From contig CALXRU010000016.1 in assembly GCA_944390935.1 (NCBI GenBank), forward strand, positions 1-42,134: a stretch of DNA of 42,134 bases, read 5' to 3'. Below are positions 23,768 through 32,788 of the stretch, piece by piece. The notes beneath the pieces were generated by a model. It saw nothing but the letters and a program-made list of their open reading frames with translations. It was not told the DNA's origin and did not search any database. This DNA comes from Acidaminococcaceae bacterium (GTDB lineage: Bacteria > Bacillota > Negativicutes > Acidaminococcales > Acidaminococcaceae). The position numbers and the translations under genes were made by a program. The first letter of the stretch is position 1. Each line of letters starts with the position of its first letter.

Positions 23768-24784
23768 ATGGTAATACTTGATTGTTATGGAAAAATCACT
23801 CCAATTTGTATATCAAATAAATTAGGGTTGTTTATAGCTAATATTCCAAAAGAAGAGGGAAATAATTGCCTAGAATGGATAATTAATGAAATTGATTTGG
23901 CAGTAAAATTTGATAGACATTATAAAAAGATTTTTAATATAAATTTTCCGTGTGGAATTAAAAATTTATATACAACACTTTTTCCCAACGAAATATTACC
24001 AAATAAATTTACGCGAGATAATTATAATAAAATTGCAGAACATATGATTTATATTTATCAAGAATATGATTATCAAGATATGCCATTAGGCGGTTTTGAA
24101 ACTAATTGCTTTGATGATAGGTATTGTGAAGAAGAGTACGCGGAAAAGATTATTAATTTTATACAATTTATTTCACATATGAATACGTCTGCGTGGAATA
24201 TACCAGAGCCAGTGCCTCAATGGGTGTATTCGAGTAATCATTTTGATGTAAATTACAGTCGTATTTTTTATGGAGGAAAACCAGCTGGAGAATATATTGT
24301 TTCATTACAAAAATGGGGAAATATTTTAGATGATTTTTTGAAAACGAGAAATGATTATTTATTATTTGATTATTTAGTGAATATGATATATAAGCATAAT
24401 GGGTGCGATATGAATCATTTGATTAAGGCATATTCACTTTGTCAGCTTTTTTTGGAAAAAGATAAAGAAATAGAATTAGATAAAAAATTACCAAATTTTT
24501 TAAATTGTTATGGGGAAAATAAAGATAAAAAATATTTGGCAAAGCTTTTAAGAAAAATGAGAAATAAAATAGCTCATGGTGATTTTATTGGTTTTGAAAA
24601 TCTTGTAGAAATATATGCAAACGAATTTTTAGACAAGGATTTTGATTTTGATTATACTGAATATAGTCGCAAAAATTGGGTTTTGTTAAATGTTTGTTGC
24701 TTACTAGATGATGTAGTGCGCAAATTAATTTGTATGTTATTATTTAACAAAGATGAGTTATATAAAATTAAGTTTGCAAAGTAG
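23768..24784 (+). CDS. HEPN-motif protein inside the restriction operon
   Basis: 338-residue protein of unknown family, very AT-rich compared with hsdM and hsdR. Near the C-terminus KMRNKIAHGDF carries the RX4H signature (Arg265 to His270) of HEPN ribonucleases. No signal peptide or membrane segment. Acidic/aromatic N-terminal two thirds (for example EYDYQDMPLGGFETN) are not recognised. It has its own GGGAGG ribosome binding site, starts 23 nt after hsdS and ends 8 nt before hsdR, so it is expressed with the system. A role as RNA-cleaving effector or HsdR accessory factor is inference; the HEPN call rests on one motif. Confidence 0.6.
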   Translation: MVILDCYGKITPICISNKLGLFIANIPKEEGNNCLEWIINEIDLAVKFDRHYKKIFNINFPCGIKNLYTTLFPNEILPNKFTRDNYNKIAEHMIYIYQEYDYQDMPLGGFETNCFDDRYCEEEYAEKIINFIQFISHMNTSAWNIPEPVPQWVYSSNHFDVNYSRIFYGGKPAGEYIVSLQKWGNILDDFLKTRNDYLLFDYLVNMIYKHNGCDMNHLIKAYSLCQLFLEKDKEIELDKKLPNFLNCYGENKDKKYLAKLLRKMRNKIAHGDFIGFENLVEIYANEFLDKDFDFDYTEYSRKNWVLLNVCCLLDDVVRKLICMLLFNKDELYKIKFAK

Positions 24785-24792
24785 GTGAGTTT

Positions 24793-27700
24793 ATGAGCTA
24801 CGATTATTCAGAAAATATTCTTGTGCAGGAAAGTGCCGGTAATTTGCTGCAAAACGAATTGGGCTGGGACGTTAAGTTTGCCTATAATAAAGAAGTTTTA
24901 GGCACTGATGGCACTTTAGGCAGAACAAGCTACAACGAAATATTGCTGAAACGTTATTTTCGTGCTGCGCTGAAAAAACTCAATCCGTGGATTAACGCTG
25001 ACCAGATTGCAGAAGCACAGAATATTCTGGAAAACAGGCTCTCTACTTCATCACTTTTGCAGATAAACGAAGAAAAGTATTTTCTTATCCGCGACGGCAT
25101 TAAGGTTACGGTTAAAAAGCCTAATGGCGAAACCGAAAAACAAACGGCTGCTGTAATTGATTTTAAAAACCCTGAAAACAACTATTTTTTAGCTGTTAAG
25201 GAACTGAAAATACACGGCGATTTATACCGCCGCCGCACTGACATAGTAGGTTTTGTTAACGGCATACCACTTTTGTTTGTGGAACTTAAAAAGACAACGG
25301 TTGATGTGCGTAATGCTTATGATGATAATTACACCGATTATCTGGATACGATTCCGCATTTGTTTTATTACAATGCGTTTTTAATGATTTCTAACGGTGT
25401 GGAGGCAAAAGTAGGCACGCTTGGCAGCAAGTATGAGTTTTTCCACGAATGGAAACGTCTTGCGGAACAGGAGCAGGGCAGCGTTGCGTTGGAAACAATG
25501 CTGCGCGGCATTTGTAAAAAGGAAAACTTTTTGGATTTGCTGGAAAACTTTATTTTGTATGATAAATCCGGCGGGCATACGGCAAAAATTTTAGCGCGTA
25601 ATCATCAGTACCTTGGTGTTAATGAGGCTGTGAAGGCTTATGCGGAACGCAAGCTGAATAACGGCAAGCTTGGTGTGTTCTGGCATACGCAGGGCAGCGG
25701 TAAAAGTTATTCCATGGTATTTTTGGCGCAGAAAATCCGCCGCAAATTTGCAGGTTCGCCTACTTTTGTAGTCTTAACCGACCGCGATGAGCTGAACAAG
25801 CAGATAAGCGAAACTTTTGAAAATTGCGGCTTGCTGGGTGATGGCAAAACATCGCAGTTTATTGCTACCAGCGGCGATGACCTTATACAGAAACTGAAAG
25901 GCAACCCGAGTTTTATTTTTACGCTGATACATAAATTTAATAAGCCTGACGCTGAACCGATTTACCCTGACCATGATATTATCATTATGTCGGACGAGGC
26001 GCACCGCAGCCAGTATGGCCTTTTTGCCGCTAATATGATGAAGCTGCTGCCGACGGCGGCGCGTATTGGTTTTACCGGTACGCCGCTGTTTTCTGACGAT
26101 GATATTACGGTACGTACTTTCGGCAAATATGTTTCGGTATATGATTTCCGCCGTGCTGTGGAAGACGGCGCAACTGTGCCTCTGTATTATGAAAACAGGG
26201 GCGAGAAAATTCTTGACCTGCATAACCCTGAAATTACTGATAAAATTTTAGATGCTATTGAAAATGCAGATATGGATGAAGCGCAGCAGGAAAAACTGGA
26301 AGCCGAATTTGGTAAGGAGATACATTTGTTAATTGCCGAACCGAGGCTGAAATCTATCGCGCGTGACTTTGTAAGGCATTATTCCGATTTGTGGACGAGC
26401 GGCAAGGCGATGTTTGTGTGCCTGAACAAAGTTACCTGTGTGCGCATGTACAATTATGTGCAGGAATATTGGAAGGAAGAAATTAAAAATCTTAAGGATA
26501 AAATAAAACATACCAGTCATCAGCAGGAAGCACAGGAGCTTAACCGTAAGCTTGAGTGGATGCAGGAAACGGAAATGGCTGTTGTTATATCGCAGCAGCA
26601 GAATGAGATACAGACCTTTAATAAATGGGGGCTGGATATCCGTTATCACCGCCGCAAAATGGAAAAGCGCGAGCTGGATAAGGATTTTAAAGACGCTAAA
26701 AATCCTTTGAGGGTGGTATTTGTTTGCGCTATGTGGCTGACCGGTTTTGATGTTAAATGCCTGTCGTGCCTCTATCTGGATAAGCCGCTGAAAGCACACA
26801 CGCTTATGCAGACCATTGCGCGTGCCAATCGTGTGGCGGAAGGCAAAAGCAATGGGTTGATTGTTGATTATGTTGGCATTGTAAAAGCGCTGCGCAAAGC
26901 CCTTGCCGATTATACGGCGAATGTAGGCGGCAGCGCCGGTACTGACCCGACGATTGATAAGGCGGAACTTATCGCGCGTATTTTGGAAACAACCGGTAAA
27001 GCTAAAAACTTTTTGGCAGAGCAGGGCATTGAACTGCAAATGCTGATTGACGTTGTTGACTTTGCAAAGATTGCGTATCTGCAAAAAGCAGCTAATGCTG
27101 TTTGTGCTGCTTTGGAAACCAAAAAGACTTTTGCAACTTATGCTGCCGAACTGAACCGTTTGATGAAATATGCAGACCGTGATGATATTAGCGTTGATAC
27201 CCGCAAAGAATATGAAGCGATAGCGGCTATTTATGCGGAGCTTCAGAAAAAACGCAGGCATGTTGACACAACGGATTTAATGGTAGAAATTAATTCTATT
27301 ATCAGCAGTTATGTGAAAATTGAACAAACCGGCGGCACTGTGCGCGAGGGAACGCGTTTTGACATCAGCGCTATTGACTTTGATTTGCTGCGCCGTGAGT
27401 TTGCCAAAGCTAAAAATAAAAATTTATTAATGCGCGATTTGGAAGAAATAATCCAGCGGAAATTGGACAGATTGCTGTTTGAAAATCCGCGGCGCATTAA
27501 TTATTATGAACATTATCAGCGGATTATTGAAGATTATAACAAAGAGCAGGACAGGGCAACCATTGAAAAGACTTTTATGGATTTAATGAATCTTGCTAAT
27601 AATCTGGATGAGGAAGAACAACGCTATGCGCGCGAAGGTTTTAAAAGTGATGAGGAACTTTCGCTTTATGATATGCTGTTCCGCGAAGATTTGAGCAAGA

Positions 27701-27930
27701 ACGATATTAAAAAATTAAAAGAGGTTGCTGTTGACCTGCTGCACAAAATTAAGGAAACCATTGCCCAATACGACCACTGGACCGATAAGCAGGAAACCAA
27801 AGCAGCGGTTGATAATCTGATACGCGACACGCTTTGGCAGGAACTGCCGGAGTGTTATGACGAGATAAGCATTTCTACCTATCGCCAGCGTATTTACGAA
27901 TATGTTTATACGAGGTATAAAGTGGCATAA
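24793..27930 (+). CDS. hsdR: Type I restriction endonuclease/translocase subunit
   Basis: HsdR translocates and cuts unmodified DNA. 1045 residues. The PD-(D/E)xK nuclease has Asp150 and ELK (Glu164, Lys166). The SF2 motor has Walker A QGSGKS (300-305), DEAH (401-404) and GFTGTP motif III; later motifs include WLTGFDVKCLSCLYLDKPLK and QTIARANRV. The C-terminal helical part holds the HsdM/HsdS contact. Frame and motifs are intact, so the system looks active. Base composition is close to the chromosomal average, in contrast with the HEPN gene just before it. Confidence 0.96.
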   Translation: MSYDYSENILVQESAGNLLQNELGWDVKFAYNKEVLGTDGTLGRTSYNEILLKRYFRAALKKLNPWINADQIAEAQNILENRLSTSSLLQINEEKYFLIRDGIKVTVKKPNGETEKQTAAVIDFKNPENNYFLAVKELKIHGDLYRRRTDIVGFVNGIPLLFVELKKTTVDVRNAYDDNYTDYLDTIPHLFYYNAFLMISNGVEAKVGTLGSKYEFFHEWKRLAEQEQGSVALETMLRGICKKENFLDLLENFILYDKSGGHTAKILARNHQYLGVNEAVKAYAERKLNNGKLGVFWHTQGSGKSYSMVFLAQKIRRKFAGSPTFVVLTDRDELNKQISETFENCGLLGDGKTSQFIATSGDDLIQKLKGNPSFIFTLIHKFNKPDAEPIYPDHDIIIMSDEAHRSQYGLFAANMMKLLPTAARIGFTGTPLFSDDDITVRTFGKYVSVYDFRRAVEDGATVPLYYENRGEKILDLHNPEITDKILDAIENADMDEAQQEKLEAEFGKEIHLLIAEPRLKSIARDFVRHYSDLWTSGKAMFVCLNKVTCVRMYNYVQEYWKEEIKNLKDKIKHTSHQQEAQELNRKLEWMQETEMAVVISQQQNEIQTFNKWGLDIRYHRRKMEKRELDKDFKDAKNPLRVVFVCAMWLTGFDVKCLSCLYLDKPLKAHTLMQTIARANRVAEGKSNGLIVDYVGIVKALRKALADYTANVGGSAGTDPTIDKAELIARILETTGKAKNFLAEQGIELQMLIDVVDFAKIAYLQKAANAVCAALETKKTFATYAAELNRLMKYADRDDISVDTRKEYEAIAAIYAELQKKRRHVDTTDLMVEINSIISSYVKIEQTGGTVREGTRFDISAIDFDLLRREFAKAKNKNLLMRDLEEIIQRKLDRLLFENPRRINYYEHYQRIIEDYNKEQDRATIEKTFMDLMNLANNLDEEEQRYAREGFKSDEELSLYDMLFREDLSKNDIKKLKEVAVDLLHKIKETIAQYDHWTDKQETKAAVDNLIRDTLWQELPECYDEISISTYRQRIYEYVYTRYKVA

Positions 27931-27985
27931 TGTAAAAAGCCTGTGTTATAATTAATGTTACCAATTACTTACAGGAGGAAACTTT

Positions 27986-29155
27986 ATGGATTATGTACTT
28001 ATGAATAAGAATAAACCGTTGTGCAGGCTTTCCATTGATATGGAAAACTATGTCATTGACGATATTCTTGAAGTTTTTAATCAAAAAGCGTTCCCCGTAG
28101 GTGTGGATTTTATCGGCGGAAAGCCGCAAAAAAAGAGCCTTGCCAAATGGTGGGCGGGGCGTGCTATACCGGGCAGCCGTATCGGTGCGGCAAGTTTTGA
28201 GCGCAGATATGCGGTTAAACTGGCTGCTTTGCCATTTAAAAATTACGGTTTGAGCCTGACCGACCAATACTGGCTTAATCCGCAAGGGGCAGAAAGCAAA
28301 AAATGGGAAGATATTAATTTTTTCCATAACGAATTCAGCGGTGCGCTTGGGCAGGCATTTTTTGATGAGTCGTATGTATCGCAGGACAGAGATTTTTATA
28401 TGTCGCCGGACAGTACGTCCGACGGTATGCTGCCCAAAAAATGGGTGCGGGATAAAGTAAATGGCAGGCTGTATTTGTATAAAGCCGGCAGCGGCCCATT
28501 TGAGCAGGAACCTTTTAATGAGCTGATTGCTACTAAAATTTTTGAACTGCTTGATACAGCGCATTATGTAAAATATAATGTGGTACATGATGGCGGCAGA
28601 TATTTTAGTGCCTGCGAGAACTTTGTTACAGATAGTACCGAACTTGTGACGGCTGCCAGCATGCGCATGACGCAATCGCCATTATTGCTTAAGGCCGGTA
28701 ATGAATATGATTACCTTTTGCAGTGTTGCCGTGCGTATGGTATACCTAAAGTTAAAGAGCAGCTTGACGTGATGCTGGCGGTTGATTTTATTATTTACAA
28801 TACCGACAGGCATTATGGTAATTTTGGCTTTATAAGAAATGTTGAAACTTTGCAGTTTGAGGGTGTAGCACCTGTTTATGATAACGGTACAAGCCTTTGG
28901 AATAAGGATAAGTTTGCCGATATCGGCAAAAAATTTGAGGCGCGTGCCTTTTTGCATAATCAGGATGATGTGGCAAAATTAATTACACATTTTGAACTGC
29001 TTGATTTAACAAAGCTTAAAAATGTTGATGAGCTTATAATTGATGTTTTGGGTAAGAATGAAAACCTGCCTGATAACCGTATAGAGGCTGTTGCCAAAGC
29101 TGCTAAAGAGCAGGTTTTAAAATTGCAAAAAATTAAAGATTTGTCGGTTAAATAA
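27986..29155 (+). CDS. HipA-like Ser/Thr kinase-fold protein
   Basis: 389 residues. The C-terminal part has the HipA kinase core: LYKAGSG with a Lys for ATP, EPFNELIATKI, NTDRHYGNFG with catalytic Asp274 and Asn279, and YDNG with metal-binding Asp299. HipA-type kinases phosphorylate translation factors such as GltX, or other targets, and can be toxins. No HipB-like repressor is seen in the window, so it may be a stand-alone regulator or an orphan toxin. TATAAT at 27947-27952 suggests its own promoter; ACAGGAGG is a strong ribosome binding site. It closes the accessory block. Confidence 0.85.
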   Translation: MDYVLMNKNKPLCRLSIDMENYVIDDILEVFNQKAFPVGVDFIGGKPQKKSLAKWWAGRAIPGSRIGAASFERRYAVKLAALPFKNYGLSLTDQYWLNPQGAESKKWEDINFFHNEFSGALGQAFFDESYVSQDRDFYMSPDSTSDGMLPKKWVRDKVNGRLYLYKAGSGPFEQEPFNELIATKIFELLDTAHYVKYNVVHDGGRYFSACENFVTDSTELVTAASMRMTQSPLLLKAGNEYDYLLQCCRAYGIPKVKEQLDVMLAVDFIIYNTDRHYGNFGFIRNVETLQFEGVAPVYDNGTSLWNKDKFADIGKKFEARAFLHNQDDVAKLITHFELLDLTKLKNVDELIIDVLGKNENLPDNRIEAVAKAAKEQVLKLQKIKDLSVK

Positions 29156-29164
29156 CAAAACAAA

Positions 29165-29203
29165 AAGCCTGCCCCTGTATCGAGAGGCAGGCTTAAATTT
29201 TTT
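29165..29203. terminator. Bidirectional terminator between the HipA-like gene and tRNA-Arg
   Basis: AAGCCTGCC (29165-29173) and GGCAGGCTT (29186-29194) form a 9-bp perfect stem with T-rich tails on both strands. It ends the plus-strand gene and the minus-strand tRNA. Confidence 0.88.
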
Positions 29204-29210
29204 ATTTAAT

Positions 29211-29285
29211 TGGTACGCCTGAGTGGAATCGAACCACCGCACACGGCTCCGGAGGCCGCCGCTCTATCCACTGAGCTACAGGCGC
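29211..29285 (-). tRNA. tRNA-Arg (anticodon CCG)
   Basis: Minus-strand cloverleaf. Acceptor GCGCCTG pairs with CAGGCGT (one G-U); the D-arm is GCTC-AGTGGATA-GAGC; the anticodon loop CTCCGGA gives CCG, which reads CGG arginine codons; the T-arm is GTGG-TTCGATT-CCAC. The 3' CCA is encoded (complement of 29211-29213). About 75 nt including CCA. Confidence 0.95.
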
Positions 29286-29299
29286 ACTATAACATTTGC

Positions 29300-29328
29300 A
29301 TTATACCACAATTGGCAAAATTGTACAA
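29300..29328 (-). promoter_or_regulatory. Promoter of tRNA-Arg
   Basis: On the minus strand TTGTAC (complement of 29323-29328), 17-nt spacer, TATAAT (complement of 29300-29305). Confidence 0.8.
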
Positions 29329-29359
29329 TCGCGCGCGGGCGGGGTAAGCAGCTTTTATT

Positions 29360-29387
29360 TTGCATAAAGCGCTTTTTGTGTTACAAT
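29360..29387 (+). promoter_or_regulatory. Promoter of the AI-2E family permease gene
   Basis: TTGCAT (29360-29365), 16-nt spacer, TACAAT (29382-29387). Confidence 0.65.
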
Positions 29388-29416
29388 TAGCTTATTAAAT
29401 TTAAACGGAGTTTATT

Positions 29417-30538
29417 ATGCAAAAAACAAGATGGCAGGAAATTTTTGCCGCTATTATTTTAATATGGGCGCTGTGGAATTACGAGCTGACGCTGGAGCTT
29501 CTGGGCGGCGCGCTGAACATTTTAATGCCGTTCATCCTTGGCTGCGCGATTGCCTTTGTGGTTAACGTGCTGCTTGACAGGCTGGAAAATGGTTGGCAGT
29601 TTGTGTTTAAAAACAGATTTGCTGCTGCCAGGCGCCCGGTTTGCGTAACGCTAAGCCTTGCGCTGATTACCGGCGTAGTGGCGCTGCTGTTTATCAACGT
29701 AGTGCCGGATTTGCACAACAGCCTTAAAGTGCTGGCGTCCAAAGTGCCGGAGGCGCTGACACGCTTTAATGTTTACCTGCACGAGCGGATTGCGGTGTGG
29801 GATTTATCGGACAGCGACATTGCCTACATTCAGCAGGAGTGGCGCGAGCTGACCACTGCCGCCATTGCCTTTTGGGAGAGCAACAAGGGCACGCTGCTTT
29901 CGCGAACATGGAGCATGACAACATCCTTCGTCGGTACTGTTACCAACATCGTTATCGGTGTGGTGTTTGCCATTTATATTTTGTTGGATAAGGAACGGCT
30001 GGCGCGCAACTGCCGCCGCGTGGTGTACGCTTTTTGCAGCAGGGCTGACGCGGAATATCTGCTGAACGCGGCCGCGCTATCCAAGAAAATTTTTGCCGGA
30101 TTTGTCGGCGGTCAGCTTTTGGAAGCCTTTTTGCTGGGGCTGATGTGTTTTGCCGGTATGCTTATTTTAAGCATGCCTTACGCGCTGGTAATTTCCGCGC
30201 TGGTGGCTTTTCTGGCATTGGTGCCGATTATCGGTACGATGATAAGCGCCGTTATCGGCTGCATTTTTATTTTGATTTCTCAGCCGGAAAAGGTGCTGCT
30301 GTTCATCATCTTCTTTATTATATTGCAGCGCATTGAAGGCGATATTTTATATCCGCGCGTCGTCGGCAAATCGGTCGGGCTTTCCGGCTTATGGGTGCTG
30401 GCGGCGGTAACTGTCGGCGGCGGGTTGTTCGGCATTACGGGCATGATCATCAGTGTGCCGCTGTGTTCGGTGTGCTATGTGCTGCTGGCTGACGCCGTAA
30501 AACGCAGGCTGGCGGCTAAAAATTTAAATGATATTTAA
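29417..30538 (+). CDS. AI-2E family transporter (PerM/UPF0118)
   Basis: 373-residue polytopic inner-membrane protein. N-terminal helices at about 10-60 and 70-95, a soluble amphipathic stretch (about 100-150), then several C-terminal helices with GGQLLEAFLLGLMCFAGM and PIIGTMISAVIGCIFILIS, and the family's EGDILYPRVVGKSVGL motif. Members are linked to export of AI-2 or to sodium/proton exchange; the name does not fix the substrate. GGAG precedes the ATG. The CGGC gene follows 19 nt downstream and is probably cotranscribed. Confidence 0.92.
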   Translation: MQKTRWQEIFAAIILIWALWNYELTLELLGGALNILMPFILGCAIAFVVNVLLDRLENGWQFVFKNRFAAARRPVCVTLSLALITGVVALLFINVVPDLHNSLKVLASKVPEALTRFNVYLHERIAVWDLSDSDIAYIQQEWRELTTAAIAFWESNKGTLLSRTWSMTTSFVGTVTNIVIGVVFAIYILLDKERLARNCRRVVYAFCSRADAEYLLNAAALSKKIFAGFVGGQLLEAFLLGLMCFAGMLILSMPYALVISALVAFLALVPIIGTMISAVIGCIFILISQPEKVLLFIIFFIILQRIEGDILYPRVVGKSVGLSGLWVLAAVTVGGGLFGITGMIISVPLCSVCYVLLADAVKRRLAAKNLNDI

Positions 30539-30557
30539 CTTTATGGAGGAACAATAA

Positions 30558-30911
30558 ATGAAGAAAATTGCGGTTCTGCGCTGCTTGAGGGTAAGCGCAA
30601 GCTGTGCGGGCAGCGGCTGCCTGCGGGCGATGAATGAAAAAACGGGCGCGTTTGAGCGTTACGGCGATGAGGATTTGCAGGCGGTTGCGTTTTTTACCTG
30701 CAACGGCTGCAAGGAAAACAAGCTGCCCAATCAGGAGGGCATAGCGAAAAAGGTGGAGCGCATTAAAAAGCTGAACCCGGACGCGCTGCATTTAAGCAAC
30801 TGCACCATGCCGAAGGATGAGGACGGCAATCGCGTCATCTGCCCGGTGATTAAAGAGCTTGAAGATGAATTTGTGGCGGCCGGCATTAACGTGGTGCACG
30901 GCACGCATTGA
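30558..30911 (+). CDS. CGGC domain protein, putative metal-binding
   Basis: 117-residue cytoplasmic protein of the CGGC domain family, thought to bind metal through its many conserved Cys and His residues. Cys residues lie in VLRCLRVSASCAGSGC, FFTCNGC (the family's namesake region), LSNCTMP and VICPVI, and the chain ends VVHGTH. TATGGAGG ribosome binding site. Located between the AI-2E family gene and RNase G; role unknown. Confidence 0.85.
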   Translation: MKKIAVLRCLRVSASCAGSGCLRAMNEKTGAFERYGDEDLQAVAFFTCNGCKENKLPNQEGIAKKVERIKKLNPDALHLSNCTMPKDEDGNRVICPVIKELEDEFVAAGINVVHGTH

Positions 30912-30931
30912 TTTTATATTAAGGAAAGAAG

Positions 30932-32350
30932 GTGGCTGCGACGGCTAAGATAATTATTTCGGCACTGAACCCGGAGGAGACCCGCATGGGCATTGCGGAA
31001 AACGGCCGGTTAATGGAATATATCGTTGAGCGCAGCAGCGGCTCGCAGCTTGTCGGCAGCATCTTTGCGGGGCGGGTGTGCAATGTGGTGCGCGGTATAC
31101 AGGCTGCGTTTATCGACATCGGCCTTGATAAAAACGCTTTTTTGTACATGGGCGATAAAGCGGGCATTACCGAAGGGCAAAGGGTGCTGGTGGAAATTAC
31201 CAAGGACGCGCGCGGCACCAAAGGACCGACGGCGACACTGGATTTATCGCTGCCGGGGCGTTATGCCGTGCTGCTGCCGGGCGCTGCCTATGTCGGTATC
31301 TCGCGCAAAATTACGGACAACGCCGAGCGTGTGCGCCTGAAAAAAATAGTGGAAGCTGTTACCGGCGGCGCGGCAGGCGTGGTAATCCGCACCAATGCGC
31401 AAGGCGTGGCGGAAGAAGCATTAAAACGCGATTTGCAGCAGCTGATGGCCGACTGGCAGGTTATTCAGGCACGCGCCAAGCTTGCTAAAAATCCGCAGGT
31501 GCTGCACCGCGAACTGGATATTTCCATCCGCATTGTTCGCGATTATTTAAATGCGGATATTGATGAAGTGATTGTGGACAACGCCGCTGTTTACAAGCGT
31601 TTGGAGGAGCTTTTAAGCGGCATGGCGGAAGGCTGTAAACTGACGCTGCATGATAAGCAGACGGATATTTTTACTTATTACCGCCTCAGCGACGATATTG
31701 CTTCCATCAGCGACAGGCGCGTGGATTTGCCGAGCGGCGGCTACCTAATTATTGATTACACCGAAGCGATGACGGTTATCGACGTGAACAGCGGTCATTT
31801 CAGCGGGCGCGAAAGCCTTGCCGAAACCGTAATGCAGATTAACCGTGAGGCGGCGGCGGAAATTGCCCGTCAGCTGCGCCTGCGCGATATCGGCGGCATT
31901 ATTGTGGTTGATTTTATTGATATGGATAAAAAAGAATACCGCGAAGAAATTATGTCGCTGCTGGCAGAAGCTTTGCGCGCGGATAAGATGAAGCCATGCG
32001 TGCAGGATATGACGGTGCTGAATTTGGTGGAAATTACCCGCAAAAAAGCGCGACAGAACCTATCGGCGGTGCTGTATGCGCCGTGCCCTGTCTGCCAGGG
32101 CAGCGGGCGGGTGCAGTCGCAGGAAACTGTGGGGCTTGAGATAAAACGCCGTCTGCGCACTTTGCTTGCCAAACCATCCGCGCCGCGCAGTATTTTAATT
32201 ATGGTCAGCCCGTGGCTGGCTGAATGGCTGAACCACAGGCTGCTGAAGGACTGGGAAAAAGAACTGAACTGCACGCTTGCCGTTACGGCAGAGCCGCGTT
32301 TGCAGTTGGAAACTTTTTCGCTTTTGGACAACACCGGTGTTGACAAATGA
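30932..32350 (+). CDS. rng: Ribonuclease G/E family endoribonuclease
   Basis: 472 residues, short RNase G-like form without the long RNase E scaffold tail. It has an N-terminal S1 domain (residues about 35-120; VGSIFAGRVCNVVRGIQAAFIDIG), a catalytic region with metal-binding Asp in DVNSGHFSGR and IVVDFIDM, and the Zn-link CPVCQG (Cys pair near 389-392). It cleaves single-stranded AU-rich RNA and matures rRNA ends. The start is GTG at 30932 with AAGGA 6 nt upstream. The last codons contain the promoter for rplU. Confidence 0.94.
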   Translation: MAATAKIIISALNPEETRMGIAENGRLMEYIVERSSGSQLVGSIFAGRVCNVVRGIQAAFIDIGLDKNAFLYMGDKAGITEGQRVLVEITKDARGTKGPTATLDLSLPGRYAVLLPGAAYVGISRKITDNAERVRLKKIVEAVTGGAAGVVIRTNAQGVAEEALKRDLQQLMADWQVIQARAKLAKNPQVLHRELDISIRIVRDYLNADIDEVIVDNAAVYKRLEELLSGMAEGCKLTLHDKQTDIFTYYRLSDDIASISDRRVDLPSGGYLIIDYTEAMTVIDVNSGHFSGRESLAETVMQINREAAAEIARQLRLRDIGGIIVVDFIDMDKKEYREEIMSLLAEALRADKMKPCVQDMTVLNLVEITRKKARQNLSAVLYAPCPVCQGSGRVQSQETVGLEIKRRLRTLLAKPSAPRSILIMVSPWLAEWLNHRLLKDWEKELNCTLAVTAEPRLQLETFSLLDNTGVDK

Positions 32351-32368
32351 CGCCGGTTGTGGTAAATT
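32340..32368 (+). promoter_or_regulatory. Promoter of the rplU-prp-rpmA operon
   Basis: TTGACA (32340-32345), 17-nt spacer, TAAATT (32363-32368), overlapping the end of the RNase G coding sequence. The perfect -35 box fits a ribosomal protein operon. Confidence 0.8.
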
Positions 32369-32374
32369 ATTCCA

Positions 32375-32476
32375 GTATAGACTGATTGAGTCTGTCCCCA
32401 ACCGCACAGAGAGGTTCCGTAAACTCCGAAGGAGTACCGTATTTGGCGAGTATATTACAAGGGAGGTGCAAATAGA
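32375..32476 (+). promoter_or_regulatory. Structured leader of rplU (L21 leader candidate)
   Basis: About 100 nt of untranslated RNA with hairpins AGACT-GATTG-AGTCT (32381-32395) and ACTCC-GAA-GGAGT (near 32424-32436), just upstream of the rplU ribosome binding site. Firmicutes rplU mRNAs carry an L21 leader thought to bind L21 itself; this placement and shape fit, but the match to the consensus was not computed. Confidence 0.55.
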
Positions 32477-32788
32477 ATGTACGCAGTTATTAAAACCGGC
32501 GGTAAACAGTACCGCGTTGCCGAAGGCGATGTATTGACCGTTGAAAAACTCAATGCAGAAGCAGGCAGCGAAGTTGTATTTGACGAAGTTCTTACCGTAG
32601 TTAACGACGCTGATGTTAAAATCGGCCAGCCTGTAGTTGAAGGCGCAAAAGTTACTGCTAAAGTTGTTGAGCAGGGCAAAGGCGAAAAAATCCTCGTTTT
32701 CAAATACAAAGCTAAATCCAACTACCGTAAACGTCAGGGCCATCGTCAGCCGTTTACCAAAGTAGAAATCTCCAAAATCGAAGCATAA
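32477..32788 (+). CDS. rplU: 50S ribosomal protein L21
   Basis: 103 residues, normal length. Begins [18 protein letters not shown] and ends with the [17 protein letters not shown] segment that contacts 23S rRNA. GGGAGGTG ribosome binding site. Its stop shares a base with the start of prp (TAATG), giving the standard rplU-prp-rpmA order. Confidence 0.98.
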   Translation: MYAVIKTGGKQYRVAEGDVLTVEKLNAEAGSEVVFDEVLTVVNDADVKIGQPVVEGAKVTAKVVEQGKGEKILVFKYKAKSNYRKRQGHRQPFTKVEISKIEA

